Source of the DNA: Chloroflexota bacterium | GTDB taxonomy: Bacteria > Chloroflexota > Anaerolineae > Aggregatilineales > Aggregatilineaceae | Direction of reading: 5' to 3' | DNA length: 19,489 nucleotides | Assembly: GCA_016234525.1 (NCBI GenBank) | Contig: JACRBK010000082.1 | Location: 1-19,489 of the forward strand | In this document: positions 7,734 through 15,390 of the stretch, piece by piece | How positions within the stretch are numbered: the first letter of the stretch is position 1 | Layout: each line of letters starts with the position of its first letter | Notes under the pieces: model-generated | Database searches by the model: none | What the model saw: the letters and a program-made list of their open reading frames with translations, nothing else | Told to the model about the DNA's origin: nothing | Made by a program: the position numbers and the translations under genes

Positions 7734-8753
7734 ATGTCCACACTCACCAATAAAATCCTGGGCGGGTTGTACGGTCAGGCGATGGGCGATGCCTGGGGAA
7801 TGCCCGCCTATTTTGACATCGACCAGACGTGGGAGGCCTATGGCGGCTGGATTACTGAATTTCTGCCCGGCCCCGCCGATCATCCGGTCCATTTTGGTCT
7901 GCCCGCCGGGCGGATTACCGATGATTCTGAGCAGGCGTTTTCGCTGGCGCAGGCGTTCATCCGGCATGGAGAAGTTTCGCTGCAAGCTGCCGTCGAAGGG
8001 ATCATGACATGGTATGACCGGGTCGGCGGCGACACATCGCCCTATGTCGGGCCAAGCACCCGGCGCGGTGTTAATGCGCTCAAACGGGGCGATGATCCAC
8101 ACACGACCGGGTTGTGGGGCGATACCAACGGCGCGCCGATGCGCATTTCCCCGGTAGGACTGCTGCATCCCGGCGATCCGATGGGGGCGATAGAAGACGC
8201 GGCGTTGGTGTGTATTCCCACGCATAACACGAATGTGGCGATTTCCGGCGCGTGTGCGGTCGCTTCTGCAATAGCTATCGCCATGATGGATAATGTCTCG
8301 CTGGATACCGTGATCAGCGCCGGAATTCTGGGGGCGGAACTGGGCCGCAAAAAAGGCCGGGCGTGGTTGGGTCCGTCGGTCGCGCGGCGTATTCACATGG
8401 CGATAGACATCGTCGAAGGACCGGGCAGCGAACTGGCGCGGCTGCGCGATCTCTATAACACGATTGGCACGTCGCTGTCGGTGCCGGAGACGGTCGGATC
8501 GGCGTTTGGCGTGTTGGTCATGGCGAAGGGTGATCCCAAACAGACCGCGATCTATGCCGCTAATCTGTCCGGCGATGCCGATACCGTCGGGGCGATTGCC
8601 TGTGCCATCGCGGGGGCCTATGCCGGAATCGAGGCGTTCCCTCAGGAAATATTAGCCAAACTGGACGCGGACGAAGTCGCGGCGGCCTATAACATTCGGG
8701 CGATTTCGAGCGGTCTGCAATCCCTGATTGACTCTCCTAGCCTGGATAGTTAG
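7734..8753 (+). CDS. ADP-ribosylglycohydrolase family protein (ARH/DraG-like)
   Basis: Binuclear-Mg hydrolase that removes ADP-ribose from proteins or small molecules, 339 residues, cytoplasmic. Seen: GGLYGQAMGDAWGMP (10-24), the metal-binding GRITDDSEQAFSLAQAF (59-75, with T62-D63-D64 as the metal cluster), a central HNTNVAISGACAVA segment and the second metal site NLSGDADTVGAIACAIAGAYAG (G280, D281, D283, T284). All expected metal ligands are present, so it should be active. The ATG at 7734 has TAGGAG 7 nt upstream. It lies between the nucleoside importer and a PfkB kinase/PsuG pair with the same orientation. The context favours a small-molecule substrate, such as ADP-ribose or another N-glycoside entering salvage, over protein de-ADP-ribosylation. 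No mono-ADP-ribosyltransferase is visible nearby. Family certain, substrate inferred. Confidence 0.92.
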   Translation: MSTLTNKILGGLYGQAMGDAWGMPAYFDIDQTWEAYGGWITEFLPGPADHPVHFGLPAGRITDDSEQAFSLAQAFIRHGEVSLQAAVEGIMTWYDRVGGDTSPYVGPSTRRGVNALKRGDDPHTTGLWGDTNGAPMRISPVGLLHPGDPMGAIEDAALVCIPTHNTNVAISGACAVASAIAIAMMDNVSLDTVISAGILGAELGRKKGRAWLGPSVARRIHMAIDIVEGPGSELARLRDLYNTIGTSLSVPETVGSAFGVLVMAKGDPKQTAIYAANLSGDADTVGAIACAIAGAYAGIEAFPQEILAKLDADEVAAAYNIRAISSGLQSLIDSPSLDS

Positions 8754-8780
8754 CATCAATACAGTGATAATGAGGTAAAA

Positions 8781-9743
8781 GTGGCTAAAACAATCGTTTC
8801 TATTGGCGATTTGGTGCTTGATATTGTAGCCCCGGTAAAATTTCCGGTCCGGCGTGGTGATCACCAACGCCTGCCAGACTGCCTGTCTACGCCAGGCGGC
8901 GCCGCTAACTTTATACTGACGGCGCGCAACCTGGGGATCGACGTGGTCGCGGTGGGGGCGGTTGGCTCCGACACGCACGGCGAAGCTATCTTACGCCCGC
9001 TGCGCGAACGCGGCGTGGATACTCGTTATGTGGCTGCCCTGCCCGATTCAACATCGACCCTGGTGTTGACACTCACGGACCGATCGGTGGGCGAGCATGT
9101 TTTTCTCGGCCATTATGGTGAAGGGCCAGACGTTCCTTATCCCGATGGATTAGACGCCGTGATCGAAAAGTCCGACGCGGTGTTTTTGATGTCTTATACC
9201 CTGCTCGAAAAACGGGTGCTGGCATTGGCCGTGCGCGCCCTTGAACATGCTTACAAGGTAGGGATTCCGATCTATTTGGATGCCGGGCCGCTGATTGGTA
9301 TGGCCGATCAGGAGCAGGTCAAATGGGCGTTGCAGCATACGCACCTGTTCTTTTTGACCGACGAAGAAGCCCCCCTGGTCACACAGGGATTACAGAGCGA
9401 CAACGCTTATGCCTCGCTGATGCACCAGGGACCAAAATACGCTGTCGTCAAGCATGGCCCCAAAGGATGCACCGTTGTGACCAACGATTGGTGGCTGGCA
9501 AATCCGGCTTTTGCTGTAGAAAAAGTCACGGATACGGTGGGGGCAGGCGACTGTTTTGACGCGGCTTTCCTGGCTGGCCTGTTACACGGGCTGGAAATGG
9601 AGCAGTGCGCGCAGTTGGCGAATGCTACCGGATCGGTGAATGCGCAAAAGATCGGCGCAGGTGTTAATGCCCCGACGGCGGCGGAAATCCGGGCCGTGTT
9701 AGACAAGGCCGGTGAACAAGTTGCTTATCCCTGGCCTAAATAA
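8781..9743 (+). CDS. PfkB-family kinase, likely pseudouridine kinase or ribokinase
   Basis: ATP-dependent sugar or nucleoside kinase of the ribokinase superfamily, 320 residues, cytoplasmic. Seen: N-terminal VSIGDLVLDIVAP (6-18), substrate-binding PGGAANFILTARNLG (38-52) and C-terminal signature DTVGAGDCFDAAFLAG (251-266), with catalytic base D257 in GAGD. The start is GTG at 8781 with GAGGT 4 nt upstream; no in-frame ATG fits better. It is followed by psuG after a 21-bp gap. Kinase plus PsuG is the known pseudouridine-degradation pair (PsuK phosphorylates pseudouridine, PsuG splits the product), so pseudouridine is the best guess. Ribokinase for ribose released by the adjacent nucleoside hydrolases is the main alternative. 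Sequence alone does not decide between the two. Confidence 0.92.
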   Translation: MAKTIVSIGDLVLDIVAPVKFPVRRGDHQRLPDCLSTPGGAANFILTARNLGIDVVAVGAVGSDTHGEAILRPLRERGVDTRYVAALPDSTSTLVLTLTDRSVGEHVFLGHYGEGPDVPYPDGLDAVIEKSDAVFLMSYTLLEKRVLALAVRALEHAYKVGIPIYLDAGPLIGMADQEQVKWALQHTHLFFLTDEEAPLVTQGLQSDNAYASLMHQGPKYAVVKHGPKGCTVVTNDWWLANPAFAVEKVTDTVGAGDCFDAAFLAGLLHGLEMEQCAQLANATGSVNAQKIGAGVNAPTAAEIRAVLDKAGEQVAYPWPK

Positions 9744-9764
9744 TCCAGAACTGAGGGTGGTTGT

Positions 9765-10673
9765 ATGAACGAAGCATTAGTCTATACCCCTGAGATCCGC
9801 GACGCGCTGCTGACTGGCAAGCCGGTTGTGGCGCTGGAATCGACCCTGATCACACATGGCTTCCCGTATCCCGCCAATGTCGAAACGGCCCTGGCGTTGG
9901 AAAACGCGATCCGATCCGAAGGCGCGATCCCGGCGACGATTGCTATTGTGGACGGGCATATCAGGATCGGGCTGACCGCCGATGAAGTCGATTGGTTGGG
10001 GAGGAACGGCAGTGAGGGCGTGCGTAAGTGTTCGCGCCGTGATCTGCCGCTGGTGGTCGGGCTGCGACAGCACGGTGCAACCACCGTCGCCGGAACGATG
10101 ATCATCGCCCATATGGCCGGGATTCGTGTGTTTGCGACCGGGGGAATCGGCGGTGTACACCGGGGCCATCCCTTTGATGTAAGCGCCGATTTGATCGAAC
10201 TGGGGCGCACGCCGATCACGGTGGTTTGCGCTGGGGCCAAATCGATCCTCGATCTGCCGCTCACGCTCGAAGTGTTAGAGACGCAGGGTGTACCCGTGTT
10301 AGGGTACGGGACGGATACACTGCCCGCTTTTTACAGCCGTTCGAGCGGTCTGCCCATTGATCAACGTGTGAACACACCGCAAGAAGTCGCCGCTGTGATC
10401 GCGGCGCGGGATCTGCTCGGCCTTTCGCATGGCATCCTGGTCGCTGTTCCGGTTCCCGAAGCCGACGCGATGCCTGACGCCGTCGCCGAACAGGCGATCA
10501 TCGAAGCGACCCGGTTGGCAGATGCCGCAGGAATTCATGGGAAAGACATCACGCCCTATGTGCTGCTCAAAGTGTTGGAACTGACTGGCGGGCAGTCACA
10601 GCGCGCGAATATTGCCGCGCTGGTCAATAACGCGCGTGTCGGCGGCCAGATCGCTAAGACACTGACAGGATAA
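9765..10673 (+). CDS. psuG: Pseudouridine-5'-phosphate glycosidase
   Basis: Reversibly splits the C-C glycosidic bond of pseudouridine 5'-phosphate into uracil and ribose 5-phosphate. It uses Mn2+ and a Schiff-base lysine; cytoplasmic, acting as a homotrimer in the family. At 302 residues it is full length. Conserved blocks: ALESTLITHGFPYPAN (23-38, E25), KCSRRDLP (88-95), ATTVAGTMIIAHMAGI (105-120), FATGGIGGVHRG (123-134), FDVSADL (137-143, metal-site D142), CAGAKSILDLP (155-165, K159 as the likely Schiff-base lysine) and LLGLSHGILVAVPVP. The ATG at 9765 has GAGGG 7 nt upstream. It follows a PfkB kinase by 21 bp and precedes the DinB-family gene by 4 bp. One of the most secure calls in the window. 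Confidence 0.97.
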   Translation: MNEALVYTPEIRDALLTGKPVVALESTLITHGFPYPANVETALALENAIRSEGAIPATIAIVDGHIRIGLTADEVDWLGRNGSEGVRKCSRRDLPLVVGLRQHGATTVAGTMIIAHMAGIRVFATGGIGGVHRGHPFDVSADLIELGRTPITVVCAGAKSILDLPLTLEVLETQGVPVLGYGTDTLPAFYSRSSGLPIDQRVNTPQEVAAVIAARDLLGLSHGILVAVPVPEADAMPDAVAEQAIIEATRLADAAGIHGKDITPYVLLKVLELTGGQSQRANIAALVNNARVGGQIAKTLTG

Positions 10674-10677
10674 ATTT

Positions 10678-11190
10678 ATGCCACACCCATTAGTGACCCA
10701 ACTTCGTTTTACCCGCAGTGAATTTGTTCGCTGCCTGGAGGGCGTCTCTGAAGAAGATGCCTGCCGCCGCTTGATGCCTACGAATAGTCTTGGCTGGATT
10801 GTCGGCCATCTCGCCAGCCAGGAGCAGTTTTACTGGGTGCTGATGGCGCAGCATCAGGTGCTTGTACCGGACCTGTATTTACGGGTGGGACATGGTCAGC
10901 CCGCTACCACGCCGCCTTTAGCTGAAATGTGGGAAGTCTGGAAAACGATCACCGGCGCGGCTGATGGCTATTTGGATACCCTCACACCGGATATTCTGCA
11001 AACCCATTTCGAGTGGGAAGGAAAACCCTGGGGCGAAAGCGTGGGCACGATGCTGCAAAGAAATATGTATCACTACTGGTTCCATACGGGTGAGGCGCAC
11101 GCCATCCGGCAGCAGTTGGGACACGTCGATTTGCCAGAGTTTGTCGGCGGTTTTTCGCAGGCGGCCTATCAATCTGTACAGGAGTATTGA
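10678..11190 (+). CDS. DinB/YfiT-family four-helix metalloprotein
   Basis: 170 residues, all-helical, of the DinB superfamily. Many members are metal-dependent thiol transferases or hydrolases, and many have no known role. The likely metal-binding histidines are H44 in IVGHLASQEQ (41-50) and the H-x3-H pair H132/H136 in MYHYWFHTGEAHAIRQQLGH (130-149). The ATG at 10678 lies 4 bp after the psuG stop with AGGA 7 nt upstream. Its own 3' end carries the AGGAG (11180-11184) serving the next gene, whose ATG is 1 bp after the TGA. Such tight packing means co-translation with PsuG and the nucleoside hydrolase, but no link between DinB proteins and nucleoside breakdown is known to me. Function unassigned. 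Confidence 0.85.
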   Translation: MPHPLVTQLRFTRSEFVRCLEGVSEEDACRRLMPTNSLGWIVGHLASQEQFYWVLMAQHQVLVPDLYLRVGHGQPATTPPLAEMWEVWKTITGAADGYLDTLTPDILQTHFEWEGKPWGESVGTMLQRNMYHYWFHTGEAHAIRQQLGHVDLPEFVGGFSQAAYQSVQEY

Positions 11191-11191
11191 A

Positions 11192-12148
11192 ATGCCATCC
11201 CGAAAAATTATCATCGATACGGATCCCGGTGTAGACGATGCAATGGCAATCTTTTTCGCCCTGCGCTCGCCTGAACTGGATGTGATCGGCCTGACCACTA
11301 TTTTCGGTAATGTCGAGACAGAACTAGCCACGACAAACGCGCTGCGCCTGCTCGAAATCGCAGAACGGATCGATATTCCGGTGGCGCATGGGGCCGAACG
11401 CCCGCTCGTTGGGCCGTTTAAAGGCTCGGTTCCGTTTGTACATGGCGACGATGGACAGGGTAATGTCCACCTACCGCTGCCGACCAACCAACGAATCCAC
11501 ACGACGGCGGTACAGTTTATCATCGACCAGATCATGGCCGCGCCGGGGGAAATCACACTTGTGCCTATCGGCCCACTGACCAATATCGCACAGGCGCTGC
11601 GCCGCGAACCTCGTATCGCGACCCATGTCAAAGAAGTGGTGTTGATGGGGGGTAATGCATTTTGTCCCGGCAACGCCTCGCCTGCTGCCGAAGCGAACAT
11701 TCTCAACGATCCCGAAGCGGCTGATACCGTGTTTGGTGCCCCCTGGCCGGTGACCATGGTCGGGCTAGATGTGACCCACAAAGTCAATATGACTCCCGAA
11801 CACCTCGCGCGTTACAGCCAGATCAATAACCCGATGGCGCAGCATATCGCCCGCATTGTGCCGTTTTATCGCCAATATTTTGAAACCGATTTTTCTGGTA
11901 TGCGCGGTATTTATGTCCATGACTCGTCAGCGATTGCCTACCTGATCGATCCTACCCTGTTCAGGGTGGAACGTTGGCCGCTGCGCGTCGAAACGAGAGG
12001 GATCAGCCGGGGAAAAACCTGGCCCGCCGTCAGCAACCGAGAGACATCGGCGCATTTTGTCCCCTGGCATAACCGCCCGTTGGTGAATGTGTGCGTAGAG
12101 GTCGATTCCGCTCGCCTGACGGCGCTGGAACTCAGCCGGATGGCCTGA
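11192..12148 (+). CDS. Nucleoside hydrolase (inosine/uridine-preferring type)
   Basis: Hydrolyses ribonucleosides to base and ribose; 318 residues, cytoplasmic. The reading frame is open far upstream, but the start is ATG 11192, because AGGAG (11180-11184) lies 7 nt upstream and the family N-terminus KIIIDTDPGVDDA (5-17) begins at once. Active site: D9, D11, D15 and D16 (calcium and base), IGPLTNIA (126-133), LMGGNAF (151-157), AEANILNDPEAA (166-177), VGLDVTHKVNM (190-200) and the VHDSSAIAYLIDP block (242-254), with H243-D244 as the conserved leaving-group acid and metal ligand. This is the canonical copy of the three in the window. It starts 1 bp after the DinB stop and ends 25 bp before the next nucleoside hydrolase, so it sits inside the operon. 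Purine versus pyrimidine preference is not readable. Confidence 0.95.
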   Translation: MPSRKIIIDTDPGVDDAMAIFFALRSPELDVIGLTTIFGNVETELATTNALRLLEIAERIDIPVAHGAERPLVGPFKGSVPFVHGDDGQGNVHLPLPTNQRIHTTAVQFIIDQIMAAPGEITLVPIGPLTNIAQALRREPRIATHVKEVVLMGGNAFCPGNASPAAEANILNDPEAADTVFGAPWPVTMVGLDVTHKVNMTPEHLARYSQINNPMAQHIARIVPFYRQYFETDFSGMRGIYVHDSSAIAYLIDPTLFRVERWPLRVETRGISRGKTWPAVSNRETSAHFVPWHNRPLVNVCVEVDSARLTALELSRMA

Positions 12149-12173
12149 TACTCGTTAGAGGAGATGGTTTGGT

Positions 12174-13148
12174 ATGACCCGAAAAATGATAATCGACACC
12201 GACACGGCCTCGGATGATGCGGTAGCGATCATGATGGCGCTGCAAACGCCCGATATTGAAGTCGAAGCGATCACCATCGTCTGGGGAAATATGCCGCTGG
12301 AGCAGGGCAGCAATAACGCGCGTTATACAGTGGAACTGTGCGGGAAAAATGTGCCGGTTTATGAAGGCGCGGCCAAACCGCTGATGCGCGAAACCTACTA
12401 CGCCTATTTTTTTCACGGGCCGGATGGCATGGGCGGCATGAATTACCGCGCCAAGACTCCCCCCGCGCCGGGACACGCGGTAGACGTGTTGATCGAGACG
12501 ATCAACGCCAATCCGGGGATCATCCTGGTCACGCTTGGGCCGATGACGAATGTAGCCCTGGCGGTGTCTAAAGCGCCGGAGATCGTGAAAAATGTCAGCC
12601 GCTGCGTGGTGATGGGCGGCGCTGCCTGCACGGTGGGGAATGTCACCCCCGCCGCTGAATACAATATCTGGTGCGATCCTGAAGCGGCGCGGATTTGTTT
12701 CCGCTCCGGCTTGCCGATTGAAATGGTGGGTTGGGAATTGTGCCGGGGCGAAGCCAACCTGATCGCTGAAGAAATGCGCTATTGTAAAGAGGTGATCAAT
12801 ACCCCGCTGGCGCATTTTGCTATTGACTGCAACAAGTCGGCGATTGAAGCGAATATGAACTGGCTCGGCGATCCTGGCCTGGGGCTGCCCGATCCGGTAG
12901 CGATGGCGATTGCGATTGATCCCACCATCTGCACGCGCAAAAGCAAACATTACGTAGAAGTGGAATGTGACGGCACTTACACGCGCGGCATGACGGTCGT
13001 GGATCAATGCAATGTGGCTCCCTACGATACGGCTAATGTCGCCATGTGGCAGCCGCTCGTCACCAAAGGCGATCCACATATCACCGTTTGTTGGGAAATA
13101 GACAATAAACGCTGGAAAGATCTGCTCTATCAAACCATGCGGCCCTAA
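12174..13148 (+). CDS. Nucleoside hydrolase, variant active site
   Basis: Same family as its upstream neighbour but diverged; 324 residues. The ATG at 12174 follows AGAGGAG (12157-12163). Seen: IIDTDTASDDA (6-16; D8, D10, D14, D15, with T-A-S replacing the usual P-G-V/I), LGPMTNVALA (121-130), VMGGAACTVGN (146-156), AEYNIWCDPEAA (161-172), MVGWELCRG (184-192) in place of the common LDVTH segment, and GLPDPVAMAIAIDP (237-250). Here Pro-Asp (P239-D240) replaces His-Asp, as in the left-edge copy. The protein is cysteine-rich (for example C56, C144, C152, C167, C175, C190, C204, C219 and C253), unusual for the family. The calcium-binding aspartates are intact, so it is probably active with altered base selectivity. 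It is the last gene of the operon; I see no strong terminator directly after it. Confidence 0.94.
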   Translation: MTRKMIIDTDTASDDAVAIMMALQTPDIEVEAITIVWGNMPLEQGSNNARYTVELCGKNVPVYEGAAKPLMRETYYAYFFHGPDGMGGMNYRAKTPPAPGHAVDVLIETINANPGIILVTLGPMTNVALAVSKAPEIVKNVSRCVVMGGAACTVGNVTPAAEYNIWCDPEAARICFRSGLPIEMVGWELCRGEANLIAEEMRYCKEVINTPLAHFAIDCNKSAIEANMNWLGDPGLGLPDPVAMAIAIDPTICTRKSKHYVEVECDGTYTRGMTVVDQCNVAPYDTANVAMWQPLVTKGDPHITVCWEIDNKRWKDLLYQTMRP

Positions 13149-13149
13149 C

Positions 13150-13178
13150 TGGCGAACAAAAAACAGTCATCGTATACT
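13150..13178 (+). promoter_or_regulatory. Putative promoter for the UPF0173 gene
   Basis: TGGCGA (13150-13155, 4 of 6 matches to the -35) and TATACT (13173-13178, 5 of 6 matches to the -10) are 17 bp apart, within the 81-bp gap after the last nucleoside hydrolase. This gives a leader of about 45 nt. It suggests a separate transcription unit for 13230-13919. Confidence 0.4.
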
Positions 13179-13229
13179 TTTAATCACACGGGATGAAACC
13201 GTCAACGGTTGTGAAAGGGGATTTTTTCG

Positions 13230-13919
13230 ATGGCAATTCAGGTGACATGGTTGGGGCACTCGGCGTTCCAATTGAACATCGGCGGACACAAGATATTGAT
13301 CGATCCGTTCCTGACCGGCAATCCCCTGGCCACGCTCAAACCCGATCAGGCTGAGGCAGACTTTATCTTGATCTCACATGCGCACGGGGACCATATCGGT
13401 GATACGGTGGAGATCGCCAAACGCACCGGAGCCACGGTGGTAGCGAATAACGAGATCGGGAACTGGTTCAAGAGTAAACACGGCCTGGAACATGTTCACA
13501 CGCTCAATCCCGGCGGCGGAGTCAAACTGCCGTTTGGCCGTGTGGAACTCACCATCGCGCATCATAGTTCGGCCCTGCCGGATGGCTCGTATGGCGGTCA
13601 GCCCAATGGTATTTTGATGTTTACCGACGAAGGTCAGAAGCTTTATCACGCCGGGGACACGACCGTTTTTATGGAGATGCAGTTGATCGGCGAACTCGGC
13701 CTGGACCTGGCGATTTTGCCGATCGGCGATTATTTCACGATGGGGATTGATGGTTCATTGAAGTCTATTGAGTTTCTGAAGCCCAAAACAGCGATCCCGA
13801 TGCACTACAATACCTTTAACCTGATCGCGCAGGATGTCGCCTTGTGGGCGCGGCGTGTACAAAACGAAACAAGCGCCCGGCCTGTCGTGCTTGATCCGGG
13901 GGGAAGTTTCCAATTGTGA
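13230..13919 (+). CDS. UPF0173 metal-dependent hydrolase (YtkL-like, metallo-beta-lactamase fold)
   Basis: Metallo-beta-lactamase-fold hydrolase of the UPF0173 family, 229 residues, cytoplasmic, substrate unknown. Seen: VTWLGHSAFQL (5-15), KILIDPFLTGNP (21-32), the metal motif SHAHGDHIGD (49-58; H50, H52, D54, H55), AHHSSALPDG (110-119, H111/H112), YHAGDTTVF (139-147, H140 and bridging D143), LPIGDYFTMG (163-172) and the last ligand in IPMHYNTF (189-196, H192). All metal ligands are in place. The ATG at 13230 has AAAGGGG (13214-13220) upstream. It has a likely promoter of its own and a clear terminator after it, so it is probably monocistronic. It is a common housekeeping-type gene, often found as a single unit. 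Confidence 0.94.
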   Translation: MAIQVTWLGHSAFQLNIGGHKILIDPFLTGNPLATLKPDQAEADFILISHAHGDHIGDTVEIAKRTGATVVANNEIGNWFKSKHGLEHVHTLNPGGGVKLPFGRVELTIAHHSSALPDGSYGGQPNGILMFTDEGQKLYHAGDTTVFMEMQLIGELGLDLAILPIGDYFTMGIDGSLKSIEFLKPKTAIPMHYNTFNLIAQDVALWARRVQNETSARPVVLDPGGSFQL

Positions 13920-13945
13920 TCTGAGTTGCGTAAAACGATCGTCTC

Positions 13946-13981
13946 AACGACCCGCTAAAAGCGGGCCGTTTGTTATTGTTT
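13946..13981 (+). terminator. Rho-independent terminator after the UPF0173 gene
   Basis: The stem AACGACCCGCT (13946-13956) and AGCGGGCCGTT (13960-13970) form 11 bp with one mismatch and an AAA loop. The stem is followed by a T-rich tract TGTTATTGTTT (13971-13981). It starts 27 bp after the stop codon. Confidence 0.85.
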
Positions 13982-13997
13982 CATTGTTCAAGAAAAA

Positions 13998-15266
13998 ATG
14001 AACTTTGAATCGAAGATGCGATCAAAACCTAGCTGGATGCGCTGCGGGATCATCAGCCTGCTCAGTGTGGTGGCCCTGTTGGCTGCGCTCGAAATCGGTT
14101 TTCGGCTGATGCCCCAGACGATTCCTCTGGGGGCGTGCCGTTCGTCGCTTACACTCGCCCACGCTTTTTGCCACTACGAATACCAATATGATCAACCGCT
14201 GCGCCTGGGCTATCTGTTTAAGCCGGGTTATCAGTTTGCGGGCGATTGGAACCCGGCGGACCCGGCTCAGATCAACCAGGCCGATCAGACCTGCGGCCCC
14301 TCGCCAGATCACACCTTTCGTTATGCGTTCCGCACCGATGATCACGGTTTTGTGGGTAATGCTACGCCCTGGCAGGACCAATACGACATCGTGATCACAG
14401 GTGACTCATTCAGCCGGTCATTTGCGCCGGTTTGGTGGCAAGACCTGCTGCGCGAACAAACCGGTCTGAGCGTTTTGAACCTGGGCATGGATGGCTGGGC
14501 CACGCTGTCAGAAGTCGAAGCAGTGCGGCAGTACGGGTTGGATAAACATCCGCGCTGGGTGCTGCTGCTCTATTTTGAGGGCAACGATCTGTTTGGAGTC
14601 GAAGAATACCAGCGCCGCCGTGAGTCTGGCCTGGACTGGCGCAGTTACCAGTTACAACAGGTAGGCTCATTCGAGCGCCTCATTGTGCCGCATCTGATAG
14701 GTTACGCGGGACAGGAGATCAAGCAGTTTCTCCAACCGGATCCCAAAGTTTGCCGTTATCCTATGACGATAGCGACCAATGTCAACCGCTTCCCGACGAT
14801 ATTTTACAATGTGCATATTTCGCAGTTGAGTGCCTCGCGCGATGAAATTGTCGCGTCAAGGGCCTGGACACTGGCAACTCAGGCGATCCTTGATTTGCGG
14901 GCCGAGGTGACAGCGCAGGGCGGGCGGTTTTTGTTGGTCTATGTCCCGGCCAAAGAGCATCTCTATTGGAGCCGGATATGGGAGGAGCGCGACATCGGTC
15001 ATTTTTTGGAGATCACCACGCCAATGCGCAGTTATTACCAGTTTTCTAATAATGTGGATGATCAAATGCTGATGATGATCGAGTTTGCAGCGGCCAACCG
15101 GCTGGAATTTCTCAACCTGACGGAGGATCTTTGGTGGCGCACTGTCGTTGACGGGCGCGAATATTATAACTATGCCGATATGCACTGGAACGCCGAGGGC
15201 AACCGGCTGGTAGCTGACCTGATCACAAGATATATTGCCCAGATAGACGGGCCGCTCTCTAGATGA
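13998..15266 (+). CDS. Membrane-anchored SGNH-type hydrolase, function unknown
   Basis: 422 residues. One N-terminal signal-anchor lies at about 15-36 after a basic stretch, and the rest is predicted to be outside the membrane. SGNH/GDSL blocks are visible: VITGDSFSRSF (132-142, nucleophile S137), LNLGMDGWA (160-168, G163), YFEGNDLF (192-199, G195-N196) and YADMHWNAEGNRLVAD (392-407, D394 and H396). The D-x-H-W form of the last block is typical of AlgJ/AlgX/DltD-like or acyl/acetyl-ester hydrolases acting on cell-surface polymers. I can identify neither the subfamily nor the substrate. The ATG at 13998 has only an AAGAAA-like ribosome site, and M7 (14016) is an alternative. It stands alone between a terminator and convergent gatA. 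Cysteines 47, 58 and 99 could form disulfides. Confidence 0.85.
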   Translation: MNFESKMRSKPSWMRCGIISLLSVVALLAALEIGFRLMPQTIPLGACRSSLTLAHAFCHYEYQYDQPLRLGYLFKPGYQFAGDWNPADPAQINQADQTCGPSPDHTFRYAFRTDDHGFVGNATPWQDQYDIVITGDSFSRSFAPVWWQDLLREQTGLSVLNLGMDGWATLSEVEAVRQYGLDKHPRWVLLLYFEGNDLFGVEEYQRRRESGLDWRSYQLQQVGSFERLIVPHLIGYAGQEIKQFLQPDPKVCRYPMTIATNVNRFPTIFYNVHISQLSASRDEIVASRAWTLATQAILDLRAEVTAQGGRFLLVYVPAKEHLYWSRIWEERDIGHFLEITTPMRSYYQFSNNVDDQMLMMIEFAAANRLEFLNLTEDLWWRTVVDGREYYNYADMHWNAEGNRLVADLITRYIAQIDGPLSR

Positions 15267-15330
15267 GAGGGGTAGGGTCGGGGCAAGAGAGAATTTAGCC
15301 CCACCCAATATGCGTCAATTTAAGAGCAGC

Positions 15331-15369
15331 CTCACCCCCTACCCCCTCTCCAACCGAGTTGGAGAGGGG
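15331..15369. repeat. C-rich palindromic repeat between convergent genes
   Basis: The gap 15267-15530 holds no gene. CCCCTCTCCAAC (15343-15354) and GTTGGAGAGGGG (15358-15369) form a perfect 12-bp stem with a CGA loop, preceded by CTCACCCCCTA. Related C-rich sequences occur at 7590-7617, 17854-17948 and 19394-19404. It could serve as a bidirectional transcription stop between the SGNH gene and gatA, although no U-run is seen. Confidence 0.7.
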
Positions 15370-15390
15370 ACCGCAGCCGACCAGATTTTC

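Noticed and set aside
7475..7750. 91-codon minus-strand frame across the permease/ADP-ribosylglycohydrolase gap
   Set aside because: It runs through the palindrome and heptamer repeats, and its translation shows no protein-like pattern.
10964..11191. N-terminal extension of the nucleoside hydrolase at 11192
   Set aside because: The frame is open but overlaps the DinB gene. The family N-terminus and ribosome site fix the start at 11192.
10918..11787. 289-codon minus-strand open frame
   Set aside because: Antisense across the DinB and nucleoside hydrolase genes, both well supported by motifs. Low-complexity Ser/Arg/Thr composition.
12132..13133. 333-codon open frame on the minus strand
   Set aside because: It lies antisense to a nucleoside hydrolase with clear family motifs. 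Its translation is His/Arg/Phe-rich without recognisable domains, typical of antisense frames in GC-rich genes.
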